DNA of 64,000 bases from Mytilus galloprovincialis (lineage: Eukaryota; Mollusca; Bivalvia; Mytilida; Mytilidae): assembly GCF_965363235.1 (NCBI RefSeq), contig NC_134840.1:85098916-85162915 (forward strand), written 5' to 3'. Within the stretch, counting starts at the first letter, position 1. Every line of letters begins with the position of its first letter. The notes under the pieces are model-generated. The model was not told where the DNA came from, did no database searches, and saw only the letters and a program-made list of their open reading frames with translations. Position numbers and translations under genes: made by a program. This document shows, piece by piece, positions 21,901 through 33,900 of the stretch.

Positions 21901-24900
21901 ATTTTCTCGGATTCAACGGACTGTGCTATCTATTACCTTTGACATTTCGTTTTAATAACATTAATTGAACACATTGTAAAATTGTATTTTATTTGTTTTT
22001 CAGCTTTTTACCATTTGTTAGGTTGGTTTAAGAATAAATTATCAGCACCTGATAGTCTTGTTGCTTGAGCCCAATCGTCGGTTAAACTTAATGGTCAGGC
22101 CATTACAGTACTAGTTCAGGGATAACGGACATCATACTTAACTCTTGAATATATAAATGAACTAAAATCAGACTAACAAAGGCCAAAGGCTCCTAACTTG
22201 GGACAGGTGCAAAAATGTGGTAGGGTTAAACATGTTGTGTGAGATCTCAACCATCCCCCTATACCTCAGTGGAAAATAATTTCCATTGCACAATATGATT
22301 ATAATAATATGAATCTTGAACAGTGACCTAATTTCTCTCTCTAGCAGCTGTGAGAGAGAAGGAGAGAGAGAAATTTGCAATTAAGGTGGTACCTAACACT
22401 ACAGGGAGATAACTCTGTAATATCAGCTAAACGTTTTAATTACGTTGCCTTGTGAAGGCAATATAAAGCTTCTCAATGATCAAAATTAGTGTTTGTCAAA
22501 CTGCTATATAACCAGTGTAATTTTTCTGATAAAAAGCTTGGTTCAAATTTTTTGAATTTTTTATATTTTTGTTAAAGGGTCAAAGTAAATACTTTGTCAA
22601 AATTTTATGAAAATTAAACGAGCCAAATTAATTTTAGTGAAAGTGTTGGGTACCACCTTAAGAATTCTAAATAGAATCTCTTTTTCGCAAAGGCAACATT
22701 GAATGAAATTCATAATACCTATAAAACATTGAATTTCAACTGAATTCCACTTCAAATGCTTTTTGTTTTATTATCAGGAAATATTAATGGATTTGCTAAC
22801 ATATCCAAGTGGACCACGTATACGAGATAGACTAAGTCATGGTGAAGCAGATGTTTTTACTTTTCCCAAGTCACTATGTACTGCTGTTGTCATAGTAACA
22901 GTACACATCACATCAAAGTACCAGCCTGCAGATGACTGTTGTAAAAAGGTTAATATATAATTTGTTCCAGTACATCATGGAACCATGTGCTATTTTTTAT
23001 ACGACCGCAAAAATTGAAATTTTTTGGTCGTATATTGGTATCATTGTATTTTGAAAAAATAATTTAATAATTCATTTGAGTAACTTTGTGTGCAACTTTT
23101 TAATCTTTGGCGTTTCCTTACCACAAAATTTGTTGCCTGGTGCAGTATAAATTACTAGATTAATCCACATTACTAGTCCCCCCCAATCCTCCCTATATAT
23201 TGCGCCTTAATCTATTTAGGGACTATGTTGTGAATACTAAGATACTTTCCCTTTTGGGGCCCGAACCAAACGCTGAAAAGATACAGTGCAAATGAAGCAT
23301 CTGTTTTACACTAATCAGATATCAGTAAGGGGCCCAAGATATGTTAACCGGTTCTTAGTTAGAAGTATAAACTGAACAAACACAGGTTTGGGACAAAGAA
23401 CCACAGTTTAATATTTTCTTTGCATATCAATAAAGCAATACATGTAAACATAATTACAAACAAAGCAAATTCCAGTTGAAAATCTGTGGTACTCCTAACA
23501 CAAAGTACATAATAACTGTGAGTTCTTTTGAAAACATTACTACTCTACTTATTAACAATATATTTTAATAAACATGATAAAAGGCTGAAATGACAAAGCA
23601 ATAAAGTAAAAACTATCCTCTAGGGAGCGGAGGGTGGGAATAAATAATTTCCCAGAAAATTAGAATGTCTGCTCCAAGCAAGCGTTGCTTTCAGAATAAT
23701 TATGTGCTTGTGCCTAAAACAAAAGCCCTGTTAATTAAGCGCTGATTGGTTAATTCAAATGCAGTGTTAATTTTGATTGGTTAATTAGGATAATCTCGAA
23801 AAGCAATTAGTAAACGAGATTTCACATGCAGCAGCAACTGGGAAACCCCCAAGCTGATTGGACCAAATAGCAGACAGGGATTCCCAATTAAAATTATATG
23901 TACCAGCATTGCACAAAAACGTATTGTGTATTAATAATCTATTTATACAAAATAGTTCCATTAATCCACATTACTAGTCCCCCCCAATCCTCCCTATATA
24001 TTGCGCCTTAATCTATTTAGGGACTATGTTGTGAATACTAAGATACTTTCCCTTTTGGGGCCCGAACCAAACGCTGAAAAGATACAGTGCAAATGAAGCA
24101 TCTGTTTTACACTAATCAGATATCAGTAAGGGGCCCAAGATATGTTAACCGGTTCTTAGTTAGAAGTATAAACTGAACAAACACAGGTTTGGGACAAAGA
24201 ACCACAGTTTAATATTTTCTTTGCATATCAATAAAGCAATACATGTAAACATAATTACAAACAAAGCAAATTCCAGTTGAAAATCTGTGGTACTCCAAAG
24301 TAAAACCCCAAACCTGTGTAAAGGTAGAAAGTAGGACATGCGTTAGAAAATGCTAAGACTGATCCCATAGAAAACTAAAGAAAAAACTTGACCTGTCATG
24401 ACTGTGTGCCTGTAAGCCTAAAGATGAGAAAGCGGAGAGAAAGACAGGACATGTGAGGAACAAGGTGATGCACATACAAAGGGGTGGATAGGCATTCCTT
24501 CATAAAAAATTGACATAACTTTAATTCATGCAATCTGGAAATAGCATCCGCTAAAACATTTTGCTTCCCTGGTAAATGAATTGCGACCAGATGAAAATTA
24601 TTAGCAGCAGATAGCCAAAACAATTCACGCAAAAAGGACATCAAAAGTTTGTTCCTTGAGGTACACTTATTGATACAGGCAACAGTTGATGCATTATCAC
24701 AATAAATAAATACACGCCTATTTTGCCAGCACTTAGCCCAACGTTTGACTGCCAAAGCCACTGCAAGTGCTTCTTGCTCATTTATATGCAAAGTTTGCGC
24801 AAATGGGAAATCCTCTTTCCAATTGACATAAAACCAATCAGTACCAAAAAACCCACCTGCACCTGTATTGCAAGCATCTGTGTAAACTGAGGTGACAGGG

Positions 24901-27900
24901 TTAGTATTGAGTAAGATGGATTTCCCATTGAAAGTTGCCATAAAATTATACCACCAATGGATATCATGCAAAATATCGCCGCTTAAGCGCATTTTGTGCC
25001 TGTCATGCTTGAGCTGCATTATGCTGTCAATGATTCTCCGGAGAAAAACTCTCCCGCCGTGAACCACTGACGAAGCCCAGTTTAGCTTGCCCGCCAGGGA
25101 CTGCAATTGTTTCTTAGAAACATGCTTGCGCTGCTGAAAACTTGCTAGTTCCCGCCTTAATTCATCAAGTTTTTTAATAGGTAATCTTAATTCCAATGTT
25201 GTGGAGTCTATCTCCACGCCTAAAAATACTAATTTCTGGCAAGGGTCAACAACCTTGGACCAACTAATAGAAAAACCTAACTTGCGCAGCAAGTAAATTA
25301 AAATTAAACGTCTGCTCCAAGCAAGCGTTGCTTTCAGAATAATTATGTGCTTGTGCCTAAAACAAAAGCCCTGTTAATTAAGCGCTGATTGGTTAATTCA
25401 AATGCAGTGTTAATTTTGATTGGTTAATTAGGATAATCTCGAAAAGCAATTAGTAAACGAGATTTCACATGCAGCAGCAACTGGGAAACCCCCAAGCTGA
25501 TTGGACCAAATAGCAGACAGGGATTCCCAATTAAAATTATATGTACCAGCATTGCACAAAAACGTATTGTGTATTAATAATCTATTTATACAAAATAGTT
25601 CCAAAAAATGATGAATGTCTAAATTATTTGATTTTTCTTCAAATGGATAAAAAGTATTTATATTGTTGACAACTTTTTAATACCTCTGCAAAATCATATA
25701 CAGAATGTAGGATCTATTGATACATGTGATTTTTGCCTTTTATTATTTTAGCCCTGGTTAAAGAGAATTGCATCTTGGGTAAATCAGTATGAGGCCTTGT
25801 TTCATCCAGTATCATTAGTAAAATCAAAGGTAGGAAAATTTTATTTTAAAAACTATTGCAAGTATGTAAGTTTGCTTGTAATTTTTTGTAAAAATACTTA
25901 TTCTAAACAAAAGAGGGGAAAATAAGGTTTTAAGGACTTCTTACAACCAACATACTAAGATATATTTCATATGTTATTGGTAAACAAACTTTAGTAAAGA
26001 TAAAAAGGATTTTTTAGGTCTGTGAAATTCTGAAGATTATAAGAGTTTGTCTTAAAAAATCAGGACCTGTTTTTCTATTTCTTTCACATGCCCTCTCGAG
26101 AAAAAAAAACCAATATTATACCTTGTGTAATATAACACAAAATACCAAATCGCTTTGTTTCCGCAGGGATCTAATCTACTGAAACTTGTTATGTCTTAAA
26201 TTTATATTAAGTTATCTATAAAATGATGTGTAACATTCCTATTTCTGTTGTCAGAATCATTCGTAGCAGGCATGGTTGAGAATGCTATGTTTATCGGTCA
26301 TTGCATAAAAATATTAAACACATTAGGGATGACATCAAAAATTCAAAGAAGGATAAAAAACTTAATTCAAATAGTTTTGGGGTGGGGGAGGATGGGGGAT
26401 GGGTAAAAAATGGTGCAAAAGTCAAGAGGGGGTAGGGAGGTCAGTGAAAAAACTATATTAATTAAGTTTTTTATCCTACATTGAACTTTTGATGTCGTCT
26501 CTTAGTTATTGCTGTATTTGAGCTGCTGAAAGATATATACTATTTAATAAATGTAATATAAGGAATCACTACAAATAATGCTATATATTCATGATATAAG
26601 TATATTATCTGTATGCACTTATTTATTTTTTTTAGATCAAGGAAGTAACAAAGATTGCAGGAAAATTTAATAAACATATAGAATATACTTACACTTTAGA
26701 TCCGAGGTAAGATTGAGAGACAGTGTATCAGCTCTTATGGTAACAGGGTTGTTTTAAATAAATGGATCAACAAGGCTTTAAAGAATTTTGACCATCATTC
26801 CAAATTTAGTGTGGGCTGTAGAATACAACAAGTTAAAGAAAGACAGAATGCAAAAACACTAATCCGAAATCTTGAGATTGAGATACACCAACCCTACCAC
26901 AAATATGTTTCATGAGCTTGCAGTTGTTTTTTAACGAGTCTTTGTGGTTATTTTATGAAAAATATATAGCTACTAACATAAAATTGACACATTACTGACA
27001 TCTAGAAAATTAATTTATGATTAATTTAAGCCCCACCAACAGAAAAGGCTATAGGAAGTACACCACCACCACAAGGCCCCATTGCTTTCTATGTTAAATT
27101 CCTCAATTTCAAGCAGACACACCTCTTTTGTTTTAAGTTCAAATAAAGTGACATTCATTGCATGTCAAAGCTACACTTTACAGTGTCTTGTACTGAAAAA
27201 ATCAACATACCTTTAATGGCATATAAGAAAGAACTGATTCCCATAATTTCGGATATACCTAAACAGGTACTTCAGATCTGACAAACAGGCAAAATGTACC
27301 CTCTTTTTAAAATTTGGTGCAGTTTTTTAAATATCCAAAATTATGAGTTAAAAAGTGTTCTACAATGATCACCAGTCATTCAGCTTTCATTTGATACCAA
27401 AAATACATAAATATTCTACATGTTTAGAAAGTTACACTCATGCGTAGGGACTATTTTGTGTTAGATATGTACTACTTTCTGGTATGTGCTTTCTAGCCGG
27501 GCCCAAATTAGTGGTGTTACACCTATATTGAGGCAATGACAACTAAATTTAGTAATACTTTGGAATTTTCCTAGTCAAATTCCAAAGTATTACTAAATTT
27601 AGTTGTCAAAATATGAAAGTTCTTAAAGTCATATGCCATTTTTTTTTTTAAATAAAGTCAATCAAATATAAAAGTTTTTCAAGTCATATGCCAAAGTTTC
27701 ATAAAATTTTGTCGATCAAATATAAAAGTTCTTAAAGTCAAATGCTAAATTTTTGTAAAATTTAGTTGATGAAATAAAAGTTCTTAAAAGTTCTTTTTGA
27801 TCAAATCTGAAAGTTCTGTTAGGGAAGACGTATGTTTCATATAATATTATGAAAATTTTACAGCATGAAAAACATGCAATTTTCATGCATCTGTTATTTG

Positions 27901-30900
27901 TTTATCTTCGAATTTTGGATGTTAAAGAATAATTTATAAACCTTTTTTTTAATTCTAAAATAATGAATGATAAAATACATATTGTGTTTTATCCTGCAAA
28001 ACTACCATTGGAGGTTTCTTTGTTATGGATTTGATTATGCAGAAGAACAAAAAACTTAATGGCTAATTAGATGATATAAGTCTTTTTCACTGGGTGTTTG
28101 ATAATTAATCATAATGTGTACACCATTTCATTTCATTGGGGATATGTTAGTTTGATATTAAATTTCTATTATTCAATAATGGCTTTATGTTGATTTGCTG
28201 GAGAAATGACATTTCAAAGATTAGATATGATAATTGTAATACTCCATTCTAAATTTGCTTGAACATTTTACACAGTAATGTTAAAAAAATTTGAACTATT
28301 AATATTTATCAGAACAGCTGTTATTAATACACTAAAGCAATTAATTTTTAGAAAATTAAAAAAAATTACATTCCTCAAATTTCTATGGCATCAAAGCTTT
28401 TGGGATTTAAAGAATTTACGTTTTGTCTTCTTTTTTTATTTCCATTTCAAACCAGGAAATTGTCTCAACATGTGGGAGGGAAACAACTTTATATTTGATT
28501 AGAATTATGCATGAAAAGTAGCTTGAAATATTAAAACTGTCCCAAGACAATTTTCCAATGCTGAATTGCAGATTTTTTTTTAAAAAGATGGTCGTAATTT
28601 TTAACCAAAACAATGACACTGTGAAATCTGAAGTTTTGCTGAAAAAGAATATACGCTATATCATTTTTCAGCAGTACATCAGAATTCACAGTTTATTTAT
28701 GATGCTGTGGTTGATTGATTGATTGATTGGTGTTAAACATCACTTTCAACACTATTGTGCTATTTCATGGCGATCAATAAAAATATTTGGTGGAGGAAAC
28801 CAGGGTCCCAAGAGAAAACCACCAACTTTTTCAATATTGTGATTGAAGTGGGTTTTCAAATTCAATAAATCCTTTTTATTATGCACAGGAAAAACAGACC
28901 TGGAAACATAAAGTAAATCTAGGAATTAAAAATTGAAATGCCAAATTTGCACATAGAATAAACTCAAGAAAAACAAATTATTGAGGTATCATGTCTCTTT
29001 GCTTAAATAATAAAGCCAACAGCTTTTAAGTCTATCAAGCATCTAGTCTTCCCTGTGCCTTTTATAGCAGACCATGTGGTATGGGCTTTGCTCATTGTTG
29101 AAGGCTGTACAGTGACCTATAGTTGTTAAGTTCTGTGTCATTTGGTCTCTTGTGGAGTGTTGTCTCATCATATCACGTCCTCTTTTTATATTCTCTGTCT
29201 GAATTATGTGTATAGCCCTCTTAATATGATATATTTGATTGTTTAAAAAAAATAGTAACACAAAAGATAATAATGTGCTGAATAAAACTGCTCATATACC
29301 GTATGCATCGAGCATGGCTGGATTCCAGCTAGTCAGTTATAACCCTGTCATCTGCTTATACAAATCATCTGGACTTTAAAGGAGGAAAATATTTAATCTT
29401 ATTCCATTTTGTTTTCTTTTTATACGACCGCAAAAATTTTAATTTTTTGGTCGTATATTGCTATCACGTTGGCGTCGTCGTCGTCGCCGTCGTCGTCGTC
29501 GCCGTCGTCGTCGTCCGAATACTTTTAGTTTTCACACTCTAACTTTAGTAAAAGTGAATAGAAATCAATGAAATTTTAACACAAGGTTTATGACCACAAA
29601 AGGAAGGTTGGGATTGATTTTGGGAGTTTTGGTCCCAACATTTTAGGAATTAGGGGCCAAAAAGGGCCCAAATAAGCATTTTCTTGGTTTTCGCACTATA
29701 ACTTTAGTTTAAGTGAATAGAAATCTATGAAATTTTGACACAAGGTTTATGACCACAAAAGGACGGTTGGGATTGATTTTGGGAGTTTTGGTTCCAACAA
29801 TTTAGGAATTAAGGGCCAAAAAAGGGCCCAAATAAGCATTATTCTTGGTTTTCGCACAATAACTTTAGTATAAGTAAATAGAAATCAATGAAATTTAAAC
29901 ACAAGGTTTATGACCACAAAAGGAAGGTTGGGATTGATTTTTGGAGTTGAGGTCACAACAGTTTATGAATTAGGGGCCAAAAAGGGGCCCAAATAAGCAT
30001 TATTTTTTGTTTTTGCACCATAACTTTAGTATAAGTAAATAGAAATCTATGAAATTTAAACACAAGGTTTATGACCATAAAAGGAAGGTTGGGTTTGATT
30101 TTGGGAGTTTTGGTCCCAACAGTTTAGGAATAAGGGGCCCAAAGGGTCCAAAATTGAACTTTGTGTGATTTCATCAAAAATTGAATAATTGGGGTTCTTT
30201 GATATGCCGAATCTAACTATGTATGTAGATTCTTAATTTTTGGTCCCATTTTCAAATTGGTCTACATTAAGGTCCAAAGGGTCCAAAATTAAACTTAGTT
30301 TGATTTTAACAAAAATTGAATCCTTGGGGTTCTTTGATATGCTGAATTTAAAAATGTACTTAGATTTTTAATTATTGGCCTAGTTTTCAAGTTGGTCCAA
30401 ATGGGGGTCCAAAATTAAACTTTGTTTGATTTCATCAAAAATTGAATAAATGGGTTCTTTGATATGCCAAATCTAACTGTGTATGTAGATTCTTAATTTT
30501 TGGTCCAGTTTTCAAATTGGTCTACATTAAGGTCCAAAGGGTCCAAAATTAAACTAAGTTTGATTTTAACAAAAATTAAATTATTGGGCTTATTTGATAT
30601 GCTTTATCTAAACATGTACTTTGATTTTTGATTATGGGCCCAGTTTTCAAGTTGGTCCAAATCAGGATTCCATATCAAGTGTTGTGCAATAGCAAGAAAT
30701 TTTCAATTGCACAGTATTGCACAATAGCAAGAAATATCTAATTGCACAATATTGTGCAATAGCAATTAATTTTCAATTGGAGTTATCTTTCTTTGTATAG
30801 AATAGTAGTTGATAATATATGTTGGAAATTTGCCAGACATGACTATGATGTCATTTTCTATTTTTATTTGCCAATAACTTTATGTAAATAACTTCATTGG

Positions 30901-33900
30901 AAATTTGCCAATATAAAATGTTGCTGATGAAGCTTTTTTTCCTTATCTTATCTAAAATGTTTTTAGATAATGAATGTTGGATATTTGCCAGACATGACTA
31001 TGATGTCATTTTCTATTTTTATTTGCCAATAACTTTATGTAAATAACTTCATTGGAAATTTGCCAATATAAAATGTTGCTGATGAAGTTTTTTTTTCCTT
31101 ATCTTATCTAAAATATTTTTAGCTAAAAAGTTGTGTCCATACTTGTTCTCATTTCAGATTTCATAAATAAAAAGAAAATTTCTTCAAACATTTTTTTGAC
31201 AGGATTAATATTCAACAGCATAGTGAATTGCTCAAAGGCAAAAAAATTTTTAAGTTCATTAGACCACATTCATTCTGTGTCAGAAACCTATGCTGTGTCA
31301 ACTATTTAATTTTAGATTTAAATAAGTTTGAAGAAGAAATCTTTAATTGATTTGTAAAATCTTGACATTTGTTTTGTGTAAAAAACCCATATAATGTCAA
31401 AAATTTGATCACAATCCAAATTCAGAGCTGTATCACGCTTAAATGTTTTGTCCATACCTTCCCCAACTGTTCAGGGATCGACCTCTGCCGTCGTATAAAG
31501 CTGCGCCCTGCGGAGCACCTGGTTTTTAATGTTAAGTTTAAAAATCTTAATTTTCTATATATTTTACCAGTGTTACCTTTTAAAAAATATGTGTAAATAC
31601 ATCAAGGGGGCAATCGTAATAGAAAAAATTGAATCCCCTGATATCTGTAAATGTAATGCGTCTCCCTTAATGTAGCATTGTACCATTATATTAACATAAA
31701 TTGACAATTAAACTAATTTTCAGTAATGATTTTATTGTACTTTTGAATGTTTATGCATAATTTTAAAAGCAACACATCAATCAATATTCAAGTAACATTA
31801 AAATGTTTATTTGCAATGTTTATACTGAAATTAATATTGGTTTCCTTTTTTTTTTATTTTGCTTATCATTTATGTGTTTTTTGTTTTATCACTTTTATTT
31901 GGAAAAAGATATGTTTGCTATAAAATATTCAATTTAAATGATTTATAGCTTGAAATGACATCAGTTACTGCAATGAAATATTCAATTATATTGTTTAAAA
32001 GGTTTTATTGACTAACACAAAACTTCCTTTGCCTGATTGTAAATTTTTGAATTCAGTCGCATTTTAAAAGTGAGGAAACATTTACTTTCTACTTTGTTTA
32101 AAAAATCAATTTTCAGTTTGTTAATTATTTTGCTTTTCGAGACTTATCCCCAGTAGAAAGGAGAAAGTCTGATCCATATTTTGAATTTTTGAATTTCATC
32201 TGAAAGCGAAAATAATCTTGAGTTTCATCTTAAACCAATAGCATTTATATCCATATTTATTTCTTTGTAGTATTAGATTTTCTTTTGATATTTTTAGAAC
32301 CCATTGGAATGACAAGGAAATCATTGATTCTAATTTTCAAGAAAATGATTTAATAACAAAAGAAACGACAGCTATAATCAATCAGTTATGTAATAAATGG
32401 AATATTAGAAAGACAATTCAGGAAGTTTTGAACAGGTAATAATATCTAATTATGTCGCAGAATGGAAAGACTTGAGTGAAATCTCCAAATGAGCTGAAAT
32501 AAAATTTGTCATATATTATATAGTATTTCCTTTTCCTGTGATGATTTCTGTTTATGTTCTTTGATATATCTTTGAGTATTTCCGCTGATGAAGGTTGAAA
32601 TAGTATGGTTAAAATATCAACATTAATCAAAGTACAGAAGTACTGAACATCGGATGATGGCAAGTTCTGGCAGAAAGTTACAAGAACTTGCTTCAGAAAA
32701 AAATCACATCTCTATACCTGAAAGTTACAAAGATATATTTTTTTCTGAGACAAGTTCGTGCGTGAATGATGAATAAATGATATATCTTTGAGTATTTCCG
32801 CTGATGAAGGTTGAAAAAGTATGGTTATGATCTCAACATTAAAAATTAAGTGGAACTCTTCTATACTTGTGCATGTCCCTGTTCCAATTCTGATTATTTT
32901 AAAAAAAAATATTTTTAAGACATTTATTTATATTGGAACTTTACAAGTTTTCTAGGCTCTGGATGATTTAGAGCTTGTTGTATTGTATATAATATTGAAG
33001 AGCTTGTGTTTCATATAATGACTTCCTTGATAGAGTGTTGCTACTTTAATACAAGAATACCATTAAACTAAGGGTTTTTAATGGTAAAGTTTAAGTCATC
33101 CCTTAGAAATGTTAAAGATTGTCATCATGAGTTGGTTAACAGTCATAAAATATTTGTGTCACAGATATGTTCCAGTTGATGTTTCTTACCTCAACTGAGA
33201 CATAACCAAATGAGACCGAACACCATCTATGTACTTACCATCATCATGAGCAATACAAGGGGTTCCAAATGGGAAGCCTGATTCGTTCACTCTTTCAGAG
33301 CTTTTGAAATCATCACTGGCTTTTTGGTAGGGTTTTTGTTGCTAATCTCAGTTGCAGATCCAGGGGGGGGGGCTCCGGGGGTTGGAACCCCCCTTTTTTT
33401 TGGCCGATCAATGCATTTGAATGGGAGCATATAGATGGAACCCCCCTCCCCTTGACTCTGGGTTGGGAACCCCCTTTTTAAAATGGCTGGATCCGCCACT
33501 GAATCTAGTTTTTTATGAGCCTGTTACAGACTGTTGTTTGTCTTTTATTTTTTTTTTCATTTTTTGACATGACTCAGAACATCACATGTTGAGTATGAAA
33601 ACTAACTTATCAGACCACAATCATAAAATTGGATATGTATAAAAGTCACTTTTGTTGTTATTAATGGATTCTCTATTTTTCTATTTCAGAGTATTTTCAC
33701 CATTTGCTGATTGCAGTGTATTTATTGGTGAAATGTTAAATATAAAAATACAAACTCTTTTCAGATATAAGGTAAGGAAAATAATAAGGATGTTCTGGTA
33801 ACTAACAGAAAACCCTGGCCGTTTTTGGCACAACTTTTTTGATCTTTTGGTCCTCGATGCTGTTCGACTTTGTGCTTGTTTCGGCTTTCAAACTTTTGTA

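Noticed and set aside
29471..29516. GTC triplet tract as a disease-type coding repeat
   Set aside because: It is the microsatellite of the F1 element within an intron, not in any coding frame.
32575..32830. Two copies of CTGATGAAGGTTGAAA as hammerhead cores
   Set aside because: The segment between CTGATGA and GAAA (AGGTT) is too short to form stem II, and no helix I partner is evident.
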